NCBI GenBank assembly: GCA_050084515.1
Contig: CM114272.1
Coordinates: forward strand, 37,634,001 to 37,698,000
Direction of reading: 5' to 3'
DNA from: Blasia pusilla
Lineage: Eukaryota > Marchantiophyta > Marchantiopsida > Blasiales
DNA: 64,000 bases
The translations under genes and the position numbers were made by a program. The notes under the pieces were generated by a model, which saw nothing but the letters and a program-made list of their open reading frames with translations, had not been told where the DNA came from and did no database searches. Positions within the stretch are counted from its first letter, which is position 1. Every line of letters starts with the position of its first letter. Of the stretch, positions 31,875-44,350 are shown piece by piece.

Positions 31875-32560
31875 CTAGTGTACAACCCGTGTCATACACA
31901 GGAGTGAAGGGACTAACCATATTGCACACAAATTCATTTTCTTTTTCTTGCTGCCTAGATGTCATCTGTCCAATGTTTACAAGTCACGAAGTTAGTCTCT
32001 AATAATAATCTTCTAGCATACAATCTGTGCCATGCATGGGAGTGAAGGGACTAATTATGTCGAATAAAAATTCAATATTTTTTTCTTACTGCCCATAATA
32101 TGAGAAACATTTTCTTGCTGCCCAGTTGCCACATGTCAAGCAGAAAGATGCTTGCAAATTAAAAAGACATTCTCACATAATAATAACAAGTAAGGTGCAT
32201 GTATGATGCACCGGAAATTAAAAAGTGATTCAAGAGCTAGTGTATAGCCCTTGAAGGGAAGAGATTAATAATGCTGCACATAAATTTTAAATTTTTTTTA
32301 ATGCCCAGAGCATGTGAAACATTTTTTTGCTACCCAGTTGCCACATGTCAAGCAGAGAGGTGTTTGCAAATCAAGAAGATAATCTCCCATAATAGTATAG
32401 AAAAGTGTTTGAAGAGCTAGTGTATAACCCGTGAAGGGAAGAGATTAATGATGCTGCCCGTAACATGTGAAACATTTTCTTGGTGCCCAATTGCTATGTA
32501 TCAAGCATAGAGGTGTTTGCAAATCAAAAAAGCGTTCTCTCGTAATAATGTAGATATAGA
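31875..32560 (-). mobile_element. Tandem/stacked Helitron cluster, minus orientation
   Basis: On the minus strand the unit begins TCTATATCTACATTATTACG (ending at 32560, T flank) and its 3' ends appear repeatedly as reversed CTAG plus hairpin at 31875, 32013, 32237 and 32417. Units of about 140-180 bp share the segments TGCTGCCC, GTTGCCACATGTCAAGCAGA and GGTGTTTGCAAATCAA. Stacked 3' ends are known to arise when a Helitron terminator is bypassed. The outermost flanks are A and T as expected. Non-coding. Confidence 0.72.
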
Positions 32561-32776
32561 TATACTAATTAGAGGATGGAGTTTTCTGATGTTCCTTTCA
32601 AAAATACTATTGATCATTTTAAGTGGGTAGGGAGAATTTAGTTTATTGATGAGCTATTAAACGAGGGATCCGTATAAGGTGTGTAAAAATGGATAAGGAG
32701 AATTACGTTTAAACTAGAACTATTAACAAGGGATCCGTGAAGGTTCCTTACTTGTATAGATTAAAAGGGAATGTGA

Positions 32777-33259
32777 CTAGGAAAAGATGTGGCGCTGAAA
32801 AGTTGATAAAAAATGGCCACTACAACGGAGCACCCGAAGAAAGAGAAAATGGAAACGCCCACAATGTTGGAAATTACCGAACCGAGACTCCACAATCTCC
32901 CCAGGTTCCAACACAATAGATGTGATATCCATGGATGGCTTCCGACATTCACAACATCCCGGATGCAAAAGGATGAGTGCCTCTGGATTTTGTGATCCGT
33001 GTATGACACCTGTCTGCAGATGCGTGTCCGCCAAGGGTGTCGGGTGTGAATGGCCTCCAAATGATCGTGGTAGATGTGCGTAGAATTCGTAGATTCCGTC
33101 CAAGGTTTTCAGGGGCGACACCTGTCCACGGATGGACGTTAGTAGCTCCTGCTGCATCCAGATGGGCGGTGATATAAGCTCTCCAAATACGACGAAGTAT
33201 GAAGTTAGAACGCACGCATCACACTTGTATGTACAGCGGAGGTATATACCCAAAACCAT
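32777..33259 (-). CDS. Doubtful open frame, 160 codons
   Basis: A minus-strand frame of 160 codons overlaps plus-strand frames of similar quality (32813-32995 and 33132-33353). Composition is less AT-rich than the surroundings. No domain is recognised on either strand, so this may be a decayed gene fragment of unknown orientation. Confidence 0.15.
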   Translation of the reverse strand: MVLGIYLRCTYKCDACVLTSYFVVFGELISPPIWMQQELLTSIRGQVSPLKTLDGIYEFYAHLPRSFGGHSHPTPLADTHLQTGVIHGSQNPEALILLHPGCCECRKPSMDITSIVLEPGEIVESRFGNFQHCGRFHFLFLRVLRCSGHFLSTFQRHIFS

Positions 33260-33536
33260 CTATGGATTATGGTTCCGCCGTCCTCCGAGTGCATGTTTAT
33301 GGACAGAGTATATGATGGAAGCAGTTTTGAAAACAATTTCGATTTTATTATAAAACAATTATCAAGAGATGAAAAAAAAAACATCTCAAAATAGGAGTGA
33401 GAAAATGCATCACGAAATGAAAAAAGAATTTAACAACTAGCAAATTGACAACACTAATACCAACTCATCTAACTTGGCGATTGATAATCTGAACCAAAGA
33501 GATTTTAATGTAGTCTCCGCTATTCTGACCTGTGAC

Positions 33537-33716
33537 TTAATCATATTGACCGTGGGTTGGGTTGGGCTTAAAAGGACAGACCAATGGAAAAGAAAATTAA
33601 ATGTTTTCTGACACAAAAGAAGCGACTCAATTATATTGACCGTGGGTTGGGTTTAAAAGAACGGACCAATGGAAAGAAATTTAATTAAATGTCAGGTTAC
33701 ACAAAAGAAGCGAACG
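33537..33716. repeat. Tandem duplication of about 90 bp
   Basis: Two copies begin ATATTGACCGTGGGTTGGG (33543 and 33633), share GACCAATGGAAA and end ACACAAAAGAAGCGA. They differ by small indels. No coding signal. Confidence 0.75.
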
Positions 33717-34724
33717 ACTTCATCTAGATTATGATTTTAAGCAATTTTGCTTTTCTATTGATTTCTATATTCAAAACAGAACAAAGAACAAAATACATTT
33801 TTCTTCCGCGCGGACATGAGGAATTCTCATGTTGGCACGCTAGTTCAAAGCTCAGATTGGGCCCAACCAGGATCCTGGGAGTTCTTTGGTGACAACCGGT
33901 ACATTTACTGTCCTTATGAACGTGGGCGTTTATTTCCAAATTTTCTTCATTCTAGCCAGCTTGACAGATACAAATACAAAGGAAACCCTGCGTGAACAGT
34001 TAGTTTTCAGCCGGGGCGTGAATAAATCCGCAATTCTCAAATTCTTCCGACTAGCTCAACACGTAGCCCCAGTTCTCTCCGGACACTGGGCCCAACCAGT
34101 CATGTCCTAGATGCATGAAGGTTGGTTGTCCTAGTTGTGTGAGCATGATGACGGTTTAAACTCGATGCTTGAAAAAGATTCGCTCCCTTAGGGGATGAAC
34201 ACTTCCAGTCGACATAGTACTGGGCTCAAATGACTATTAGGGGATTTTCCATACAGGATCCCAAACTGTGGATAGAAAAAGCACAGAGCCCTGCGAACAT
34301 TTGAGACGTGACTAGAAGACAGCACTAAGTCAGTCCAAGTGTGGTGGCAAGGGAGACACCTTAGACAGTGTTTTCATTGGATGGATGACAACCCGCAGTT
34401 TTGCGGGTCACAACATTGGTGGGCTTCATGGAAAATGGAGCTGCAAGACTAGATGGATGGGTTAACTAAGCTTGAGCATGTTGACATGGAGTCTCCAATT
34501 CCTTGCTTGAGAAGTGGATATGGAAATCTTCTCTTCACTTCAATTTAGGTTTCTTTCAACTCACTTTGAAGTGGGACCACTTGCAAACTTGTGTGCCATA
34601 CAACCTAATGCATGTCCGATGCCTACTGGATTGACACCCAACATTTCGCTATGTTGCAGTTATTGCAATCTTGAGACAACGGGGGAAAAAAAACAGCTTT
34701 ATAACTGCTTGAATTATATCGAAC

Positions 34725-37700
34725 TTAAAGAGCATTTCGTTTCCGAGACGAGTTCATATATGGCCGTATTACCCACTCATTTTGGGCTTCTGCTTGGTCC
34801 ATTGTTCCAAGTTTGATCTGTCAAACAAAGATTTCACAGGTGTTATTAGCTCCTACTTTCCAGATCAAACTTTGCCATTGCAAACATTCTGATACGTTCC
34901 TTGAGATGAAAATCCACAATCCATGAATCACAAAAATTAAGTTTCTCACCTGATAAAGCCGGAGTTCAAAGCGAGGTCCTACTTCTTTCAACTCAATGGA
35001 CTTCACACCGGCTGGTTTCTCATAAACATGGTGCCTAGGGAATAAACACATAAATTTTGATGTCATTCTCTGCAATAATAGAAATACTTGGTAAAAAATT
35101 CTCTGACAAACCCATCTACAAAGCTAGATTACTTGAAGCCACTGCAAGGACAACTCCCAGAAGGGAACTTGGACTTCACAAACAAGAAGCCACAAACATT
35201 CAGAGCCAAAGGAATCATGCGATTTCTACAGAAAATACAAACACCCAGCCATGCAATGACCAAAAAATGAACTGATTACTTTTGTTGGACATGATCAAAA
35301 TTGAAGGATTTCATAATGCAAGGTCGGAGTCATCTTTACGCTGAGATTCTCAAGCTCCTGAATCTACCTGAAAGATATATAGTCAGACTGGTTTGCCAAC
35401 GTAATAATTCGCTTTGTGTCAGCCTTCGGTTCAGGAAATAGGTACTTCAACACATTAGCTGTTCGTTGTCCCAGCTGCTCAAAACCCAACCTAATCGAAG
35501 TTAATTCTAGCTGTTCAGTACATGGCTGCAAGAGATTAGACAATAGTGTCCTACTAATACTTCGAACTCCCAGCCTGGAGACCCTATCCTCAATGCCCGA
35601 GTCTTATTTGAAAGTGATTCCATAGATCCACACATTGCCCCATCCTAAGAGCCTTAATCTGTAAACTTCATCATTCATGGAGTAACCACCTGCCCACACT
35701 CTAACTTCAGCAGTTCTGAAAGTACTTCCACAATGTGATTGAAAAAAGAGCGAAAATTAGACTATAACTGATTTTTTGCAGTCATCCTCGTTGTCACTTA
35801 AATTTCTAGCTTCTACAAGCACAGTTTCAGATGTCCATTCCAATTCCTTTGCTATCATACTTTCAGCTGCTGTAATAAAAAAATGGACAAAACATGTAGA
35901 GAAGCTGACTCTTTATCTAATTGAAATTACTGAACAATTCATAGATTGCTTCGTACCGTGGTAGTAAAATTTTCAAGAATAAGGTGTGGGTATGCTTCAG
36001 ACATCGTCCCTAAAGATTGCTTGTCTTTGATGTCATGCCTTGTTACCTGTTAGAAGCACAGTAGAGATTATCGATCAAATTTGATGATCATTTTTCCTAA
36101 AGTAGTCCTTATGAAGAGCAAGAAACCCATCTCAGAGAAATCAATCTTCTAAAGACAATAATCATGAAGTACTGTCTGTTGCAGGCGACCATACATCCCA
36201 CCACAAATCAGCATTCTACAGACTGTACTCATTAAGTAATGCCTGTCCTACCCTAACCGGCATTCTACAGAGAAAGAGGCTTACCACATTCAGAAGACCA
36301 AAATATGCAGTGGGACCAAATGGAAGGTGGCATACAATTAGACCATCCGGCTCACCACGATGCTCGTGCACCATGATGATGTCTGTGAATTCATGTGCTC
36401 GACATGATTCAACTATTTCTGATATAACCTGTATTGAAGACAAGCAAATCCCCGAATTCTAAGAGAAAACTTTGTGAAAAGAACTGCAAAAAATGGCCAA
36501 AAATCTCAGGCAGTGAATACACTGCTGACTAGCAGCTGTAATTTTAAGGGGCATTCATGGAAACAAGTTTGCCTCTCTTCTCGTGTCAGGAAATGTTTAG
36601 AATTTGTTTTGAGAGCAACATAGATGTGTCTAAGCACATGTATGGTAATCAAACAGATAGAGACCAACTGAGGCTCACAACCAACCTGGCCTCCACGATT
36701 AATACGTTGAGCATTTGGGAAAACTATTTTTAACTCCTGCAAGTCTCCACACATTATCATCAATATTTTGTTCAGATAATCCATAAGACTCATGCAGAAT
36801 ATCAAGACGAGTATATTCCTAGTTGGTTACTGAAAGTTTCAGAGACAGTCCACATTTTTATCCAGTACAGATACAAGACCAGATTTTTTAAGCTGCCGTT
36901 ACATGTATGTCCCCTTAGTCCTGTGTGCTTCCTCACATATTTCATATTGATCCAGTATAAATGTGAGACAATTCTTAAACTCTGTCCAGAACCTGGAAAT
37001 TTTGGAAGATATACCTTTGCACAAAGACAATTGTGAAATGAAATCAAGAGGTCAAGAGAGTCAAACATTGATCAACAAGTCCTTGTACCTTGACAAACTG
37101 TGTCAATCGGCTACTGGGATCTCTAGATGTAGTCAGCAGTATTTTCGGGTCCTTTTCATTGGCATGTGCATACTCGTCATCAATATGAGTCCTCAATTCT
37201 GCATACAGTCAGTATGGCAGTCTTTATGAAGTGCTGCACTAGACGATAGACTAAAATGTAAGGACAACACTCATTAGTGGGATTACAAAGAAGCGGAAAA
37301 TTGGGGACCAAGAGAGAAAATGTTACCAAGTGTCTGGTATCAAGTGGGCCTCATTCTAACAGCAAAATTGCACTTGTCTACAAATTGGTTATCATTTGTG
37401 AAGCCACAAAATTTTCTCACCTGCAGTATTTTCATCCTCAAGATCAATCTCCTGACGAAGAGCTGCTTCCTCATTTCTTAGCTCTGTTGGTATGGGCTTC
37501 CCTTCTGAGAAAGAAAAGATATCAAAGTGTCTCGTCAGTCATTACTACGTCACGTGCATTAAGCTACTCCAACCTGCTGAGGCTTCTCTGAGGCACAATT
37601 CTCACTGCCTTGTTCTTCAAATGGTTATTCCCCCCAGACCTATTGATTTAAGAGAACATAGAAAAAAGGGAATACCAAAAATTCTCAGAAGAAGGACTTT

Positions 37701-38719
37701 CTAGACTAAGAAAGAAGTTCTAGTGTACTTGAGCGACACATTGGCAGTTTGCTGCCACTCGAGCTGATTTCCTGAAAAATTTCCAGCGAAGAGAGAATGT
37801 ATGTCCATTCAAGGACAGGTGAAGTAATGTGCGGGTATCCCGTAAATCTGAGGTTCTCAACGAAAGATGGAGGGACTGAATGGAGGGATGATAATCTGAT
37901 TTCTCGTACTATCGAGAAACCGGACCTATTTGTCTTAAGACCTCGTGATGGCAGAATTTGATAATCCTGGTCTAGTTCCACAAAAATTTCCTCGGTACAA
38001 CCAGATAGAAATTTCCTATTTGTATCATCCAATGGGCGGTTTCGGTAATCTTTTGACCATAAGGCTACTTCGTACTCAACCTCTTCAGAGGAAAGTGACG
38101 GATCCAGTCATTAAGTGGTAACACAATTTCACGGACCATAGAACTGTGTAGAGGAACGTAAAAGCCATACTAAAAGTTGAAACGACACAGAGCTGTGCTT
38201 GGCCACTCCTTCCTGGTACTAAACAGCGATTTTATCTGCACAGATGTAATCCTTACTCCTATGTTTGCCGATGTAGCTGAGACGAAAAATAATCGTGGAA
38301 CTGTAATCCAAAGAGGTTAGAATCTCCTTCCATCTGGCATCATAATCCGGAGTCTGCCCGCCAAATCCCAAGTCTCAGATGCCGATACTAACTGTAGAAA
38401 ATTGAGGTGAATTCCTATTGCCACCGCTCCCTTTTCTGAGGATCACTGAGTCTACCATAAAACGGATTCTCCAAGTTCCACGCGTTCCATGCCCAGTAGG
38501 GACTGTGCAAGTTCTCCTGAACCTATTTTTCCGCACAATCGTCCACTAATCCCCGTAAATCTGCAAATGAATAGGAAACACAGGAGGAGTCGATCAAACG
38601 AGCTCACCTTCAAGAGCGAGCCGAATTCTCCGCTTCTTCTCATACAGAGCACGCTCCTTTCCTTCTAAGCTTTTGCGGTACAAATACTCTCTCCGCAACC
38701 TCGTCGTCCGGCGTATCAT
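34725..38719 (-). CDS. IMP4: U3 snoRNP protein IMP4 (Brix domain), complete nine-exon gene
   Basis: The nucleolar protein IMP4 binds U3 snoRNA with IMP3 and MPP10 and helps small-subunit rRNA processing. Exons on the minus strand are 38719-38608, 37504-37421, 37198-37089, 36736-36686, 36428-36285, 36046-35957, 35474-35368, 35034-34950 and 34817-34725. All eight introns are GT-AG and phases match, giving 876 nt or 291 residues, the usual IMP4 length. It starts MIRRTTRLRREYLYRK. The Brix domain shows ILLTTSRDPSSRL, ELKIVFPNAQRINRGG, VHEHRGEPDGLIVCHLPFGP, LGTMSEAYPHLIL and ELKEVGPRFELRLYQ, and the end is NEWVIRPYMNSSRKRNAL. No break or odd residue is seen, so the gene is probably active. The ATG at 38719 is the first in frame to begin the family's conserved N-terminus. 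Confidence 0.96.
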
Positions 38720-38985
38720 TTCAACCTCCTGCTCTTCTCCACTTCCTTTGATCGCTAAAGACCCGCAGACCAGCCACGCCACTGATCTTCCCTTTCTTTC
38801 CTTGCACTGAAGGCTCACACTGCTTCCATAGCCAAAACCCTAATCCTCGACGCTTGTCCACCAAACTGCGACGGGGTTGTGGGTTTAGCGAGCCCGTGGC
38901 AAGTCCCTTCGTAACAACCGCTGACGGGTGCCCGTAGGGTATGTCCGACGGCGACCATGGCAATGGTTTATGAGGCGATGCTAAA

Positions 38986-39152
38986 TCTATATAATTAAAA
39001 GTGGATGGATTTTGAGTACCCCTTCTTTGCTACATGTGTGCATTTTGGCCTCCGGTGTTCGCACTTGTATTGTTCTAAGAGGTGACTTAACAGGTTTAGG
39101 CATAACATGTGGGGTGCACTTTCACCCGTGCATACCACGGGAAGTATATTAG
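38986..39152 (+). mobile_element. Mini-Helitron, 167 bp, upstream of IMP4
   Basis: It starts TCTATATAATTAAAAGTGG after AAA and ends with the hairpin CCCGTGCATACCACGGG, then AAGTATATTAG before a T. It lies 267 bp upstream of the IMP4 start codon and so within its likely promoter or 5' untranslated region. Confidence 0.85.
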
Positions 39153-40544
39153 TGTTCTCTTAGGGAATTTATCCTTGGGGGTTCTTCCTTTTTTTTTCTT
39201 TTAGGTATGGTCTTGGCATTCTCTATTCACTAAGTCCCCCGTCTTTGTTATGTTTATTTTGGGGGATTTCCCCATCACCCTCCTATGCATGATTTTTTCC
39301 CCCACGGTACACGGGGCATCCTTGGTCTTGACGCAACGGATCGTTGTGGCCATCGCAAGCACCAAAAGTTCCATGTCTAGCAAGTTATGAACTTTTCTTT
39401 GGTTGAAAGTCTCCTCCTCTCATAAAACTTAACCTATTCTTTGTAGTTGAAAATTCTCCTAAAATGATTTCCGTGAGTGGCACATGAAGAGCTACTCAAA
39501 TTGCCATCCATAGGGTGATCATGATGATCATGCCAAGGAGAGTTGGGTGATAATACCGAACATTGATAATTAAGCAAATCGCATGACTTCGTCTAGTTGT
39601 CAAGTGAGCATCTCTCTCTTGTTGTATGTGTATGTACATGAGAGAGATGCGCACACTTATTGCTACTCTTATAACACATTCACTATCATGTGGGACATTT
39701 ATTGCTACTCTTATAGCATATTTCATGCAGAATACATTTTTATTCAAAAAAAAGTGCCTTATGGAAAATCTCATAATAAAACCCAAAGAAGAATTTGTAT
39801 TATTAACAACATCCATTGTTATAAGTTGTATAATGTTATGTGACCATCATCATGTATCCTTTTCTAAATTTCTTTATAGTTCTCAATTTCAAGAATATCT
39901 TGTTGTAATTTCTTGTATCTTTTCCAATTGCTAAAGCCTTTTATGTTGATTTTTCATCATCGATAATTTCTCTGTCCACTTTTCGTCACCAATATATTCT
40001 TTCTCCAAATTTTCATCTTCAAAATTGTTCCTAGCTTGCTGATTTATTTTCCAAATACATTACAATCCAAACTAGTTTATTTCATGGAGGTTTGGATCTA
40101 TGCATTTTATTTAGCCATTTAGTGGAGGAAAAAGTTGGTGTCCTTTCTCGACTTTTTGGATAAATTTCAAAATTTTCTTAATAGGACTAAAACACTATTT
40201 TAACTAAAAAAACCCAATTTTCCATAATTTTTTGTTTTTAATTATGGAAGTGGATGTTTTTTTTTTCACTCAAATACAAGTCCATCATGCCAATGTTACT
40301 TCATTGTATCTACTCAAGTCCCTTTTTAAAAGATTTTTTGACCAAAAATCTAAGTTTAAGAGAGAGATTCTTTAAAAGAACACCAAAATCTAGATTTACT
40401 AGTAATTTGATGCATGTTTGGTGCATGAGGTCAGAGGGATGGAGATGAAAACTCATGATGAAAAATGATGTAATTATGAAATTCTAAAAGATTGGAGAGA
40501 TATTTGTAGTAGGGGTTCCTTACAACATAAATTTGATATGAAAA
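39153..40544. other. AT-rich intergenic DNA
   Basis: Only low-complexity open frames on both strands (for example 39496-39934) are present, with no recognisable domain. It ends where copy D begins within its leader. Confidence 0.5.
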
Positions 40545-42186
40545 TTTGACATTGAGAGACATGTGAGAGTGCACACATGTGAGAAGTATAGTGTTGTGAA
40601 AGAGATTTGATCTTACTTTACAAAGAGAGAATCAGAGAGTGAGAGAGCTTCATGGGGGAGCTCGCTGGTTATTCGTTGTTTTTGCAGGTTGGGGACCGTG
40701 TTCCCCATTCATCGGCTCATGGGAGTGCTCACCCGAGCAAGGGCTGCTTTGATTGTTCTCTGAATTTGACGATTTTTCGTGTGAAAGAGTGGCGTGCGGA
40801 AGCGCTGCCCAATTTATGATAGGGATTGATTATGGGGGCGGGTTTCCCCATGCCGGTGCTCTCAGGAGCGCCATGTAGCTTTCTGATTCATATTTTTACA
40901 GGTTTTACATTTTCGTTGGAAGAAAGCAGCGCGGAAGCGCTGCCGAATTTTCTGTAGGAGAAAGAGACATTGGGCTTTACGACAATCCCTGTCAATTTTT
41001 ACTCAAATGTCCAATTCTAAATATTTTTAAAAATTGTTGTAGATCATGAAGTTGTGCACGCTGTGCAATAAACAATGCGAAATTTGGAGTTTTGAGCAAA
41101 AAGTTATTGTCAATCTTGCAAAATTGCCATTGTTAGGCAATTTTTAGGGTTAAATTGTTCAAACCCTAAACCCGCCGGCACGCCGGTGGTGGCCGTCACC
41201 ATCATAGTCACCGTCAATGGTCCGCCGTCAAAGGGCAACCATCATCGTCATCGGTCGGCCGTCACCATCAGTGGTCAACCGTCACCTTCAACAGTCCACC
41301 GTCCGTTGTCCACCCTTTGGTTGCCATTGCCACCATTACGGAGTGGAGGGTCTTCCACGACGTTCGTTGATTCTCTGACTTGCGTCGCCACCATGTACTT
41401 TGTTTTTGCCGCCACCGTCATCGTATTTTGTCATCAACCAATGATGACAGATGACCTCCTGTTATGGTGTTTGAGTTTTGATTTCATGCTGCTATGTTGT
41501 GATTGGTAGCCGCTCGACGACGATCGCGTACCGTGTCGTGACGCCCGTAGCCGCAACGCGATGCCGATTGCTGCGCCGTGCTGCCCGTGGCCGCACCGCA
41601 CCGTCTCGATTGCGGAACCGCTCCTTCACTAAGGACCAGAGCGTGTGAATTGCTGATTGAGGAGGGTATGCCGCCGAGTGCCGCACCCCATTCCCGAGTG
41701 CCATACTGTTAGTAGCTATTCCATGCCGCCAATGCCACATCGGACCGCTCGACCTGCACCGCACATCAAGGAGGTTGAGCAACGTCAATACGAGAGGAGT
41801 ATGACTTGCTGATCGGAGGAGTTGTCTTCATGACCGAGTTGGGGTCGAGATTTGCACTTTTTGAGGAGCGACATCGACATGTGTTCAGGTTACCCATTCT
41901 GGTCCTTTATCTTGCACGTGTGAGGGATTCGGGTAGTTTATTTGGGGATATTGGGTTGTGAAGATGCTGAGAGCATCATTCATGTATGTGGTTTAGGGGA
42001 CATAGACATATGTGGGATGTTCCGAGTTGAGGGTAGGTTGTCGATGAGATGATAGCCTGGTCGATTTGCCGCACCACGCCGCGTGTTGCCGCACGTTACA
42101 TGTCTCGGGGAGGCAGAGTGTAGATCGAGTGCCGCATGTTTGGGATGAGTGATTGAGGGATTACTCTCAAGGTTGAGAGTGATCGA
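40545..42186 (+). other. Leader of copy D with hairpin (40855-40872)
   Basis: It matches the leader of copy C from 7300 onward. Sequence before 40545 is unrelated, so the LTR and first part of the leader are missing. The hairpin GGTGCTC, loop TCAG, GAGCGCC keeps pairing by a G-U wobble relative to copy C. Confidence 0.75.
41186..41509 (+). CDS. Small leader ORF of copy D (function unknown)
   Basis: A 107-codon frame ends with the same residues (LSFDFMLLCCDW) and TAG as the 125-codon frame of copy C. The segment RPLSTLWLPLPPLRSGGSS is shared. The first half is a His/Ser/Thr-rich stretch encoded by a CATC/CGTC-rich imperfect repeat. Translation is not proven. Confidence 0.3.
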   Translation: MVAVTIIVTVNGPPSKGNHHRHRSAVTISGQPSPSTVHRPLSTLWLPLPPLRSGGSSTTFVDSLTCVATMYFVFAATVIVFCHQPMMTDDLLLWCLSFDFMLLCCDW

Positions 42187-43270
42187 ATGAGAGGGTCTCC
42201 ATGGCGACTCTACTATGATCCACACTATGTATCATGGACGGAGCCATTCCCAGATGAGGAGGAGGAGTCAGGAGAGGCTACTTCCTCTTCAACTAGTGAT
42301 GTTTTAGGAGGGGTCACTTGTACTGGAGCTGTTGCACCATCTAGTCGGGTTTGTCCCAGGTTCAACCCCATGGTTGAGTTCTTCGCTGAGTTGAGGGCCA
42401 GCTACCAAGGGGTACGGACGGAGAAGTTGCGGAGCATCCACGACTTCCAGAGGTGCCCGGGTGAGAGTTTACGTGAGGCTTACACTCGCTTGTGTCGGTT
42501 GATCAACGTCACTCAAGAGGTGACGGAGGCTCAAGCTATCCTGTCATGGTACGCGATGTTGGACCGGACCCTACGGACAGGGGTACGAGAGGGGTGCTTC
42601 TTATGAACACCTCCCCTAAGTTGAGAGATGCTTTTAGGACTGCTGAGAACATTGAGCGCATCATGGCGAAGGAGAGCGTAGGCACCATGGGTTATGGGCG
42701 AGAGCAGTCACGATTAGCTGTACCACCTGTGCAGCAACGTGGACTTCGAGATAGGTCGACTATGGTACCACGAGCTCAGGGTGGATACCGGGAGGCCATG
42801 CCATAGAGACCTGCGCCTTCATATGCGGCTCAGCAACAACCGTCTACTATTACTTGTTGGTCATGTGGTGGAGCCCATCATCAACGCGATTGCACTCGTC
42901 AGGGTCATGGACGTGTGCCTCACCATGGAGGAGGAGATGGTGCTGCACCAAGAGGTTATCAGTGTGACTATTGTCAGAGTTATGATCATACACGCGCCAG
43001 ATGTTTCAGTTTACATCTTGAGTTACGTCCAGACCAAGGGCGAGAGAGGGCACCAGAGCGAGTAGCCGGTCTAGGTGGGCCTAAAGATCATGCACCAAGT
43101 GGTCCCGTTGGGGGACGAGGAGCTGGAGTTGCCCAACAGGATGGTGGAGCTGCCCGTGGGGGAGGTAGAGTACCACCACCTAGACGCGGCGAGGGAGACG
43201 CCGAATGTGAGGCTGGGATGGCTGCTCAGATACACCAGCTACAGGAGCAGATTGCCGCTATGGCATTGAG
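42187..43270 (+). pseudogene. Gag of copy D (N-terminal deletion, nonsense)
   Basis: The frame opens at ATG 42187 (MRGSPWRLYYDPHY) and lacks about 335 bp of the N-terminal part seen in copy C (roughly 9040-9379). The flanking CATGG in both places suggests a microhomology deletion. The capsid-like part is followed by a frameshift near 42590 and a TAG at 42804-42806 (CAG in copy C). Both zinc knuckles are intact in one frame: 42855-42884 (CWSC, HQRDC) and 42963-43004 (CDYC, H, C). A Gly/Arg-rich tail follows. Confidence 0.85.
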
Positions 43271-44350
43271 GTTACCGGATGCCGGATTTGTGGCATCGAC
43301 ATCATATGGAGCAGCCAAAGATATGACGGATTCTGGTTGGATGTGCGGGGTTGCCCAGATGGAGGCCGCCGCAATTGTGACGCATGGAGCAACTGTAGAG
43401 TTAGATCCACAACGAGGGGAAGCCACAAAACAGACTAGGCTTCCTGAGTCTTTCAGGTTGTCCAAAGCGATGAAGATCCCATCGATGGGTCCTCATCAAA
43501 GTTCCTGGAGAGTTGGTGATGTTGTTGGTGTGCAGGCACGGAGGGCAATGGGAGAAGCGAGTGCGACAACTCTTATTGTTGATGCTCAGGAGGGGCATGT
43601 GTCGAGCACGTTGTTGGGGACGGCCACCGTTGTGTACCGCACTCCTTTATTTTCTGCTTCCGATGTTATGACGTTGGGGGTACGCCCGCCGAGGCTTTTT
43701 GGCTGGCCGCTTCACTATATGAGTGCGGAGTTGGAGTTCCTGCATCATGTTCAGAGGTGATTGTAGAGGAGATGATGGACCTACCCTTGGAGCGGATGCT
43801 CGGGCCGTCCACGTCAAATTTATGGCAAGCTGCGACTGCTAGGATGGCGGAGATGCCCGCTAGACCCGCGATAGAGCATGCCATGGCTTCTCCTAGTGTT
43901 GTGTTGCTGGATATCCGAGGAGAGGTCTTCCAGTTGGTGAGTCCTAGAGGTAGAGCTTTTAGTCCGCAGCGCGTCTTGTTGGATTCAAGAGCGCAATCCT
44001 TGATGTTGGGGAAAGCGTCATTCAGAGGATTGGGCTTGACAAGAGCCGATGTGGAGCGTTGTCCATTCCGGATACAGACATCCTTGGATGGAGCAAGTAC
44101 CACACAGTATATCACCCGACAGGAGGTCATTGTGAGGATTCGCCTGGGATATCCTACAGATGAGTCCGTGGTGCAAGCCAAGGCGATAGTGACTGATGGA
44201 GAGTCCTAAGACGTCTAGGTTGGTGGAGCAGTGTTATACCCAATGGGGTTTTCCCTGGATTATTGGGAGGAGTCAGCGTCCTATAGACCAGGATGGCAAT
44301 TAGGTGATGGGCGCCTTAGCTCATTACCCGTTCGATTCACAAGTGCAGTG
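43271..44350 (+). pseudogene. Gag-Pol linker and aspartic protease of copy D
   Basis: After the linker and a frameshift near 43675, a frame from 43757 holds the protease. The active-site segment LLDSRAQSLMLG (about 43976-44011) has Asp-Ser-Arg instead of Asp-Ser/Thr-Gly, as in copy C. TAA (44207) and TAG (44216) then stand where copy C reads TAC and TTG, just before GGAVLYPMGFSLDYW. A retroviral-type protease fold is likely. Arg at the third active-site position is unusual and makes the assignment of activity uncertain. Confidence 0.7.

Noticed and set aside
32813-33353. Cys-rich plus-strand gene near 33 kb
   Set aside because: Frames are short, interrupted and overlapped by a minus-strand frame, and no domain can be named.
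39496-39934. Genes in AT-rich DNA near 39.6 kb
   Set aside because: Overlapping frames on both strands are explained by low-complexity sequence.
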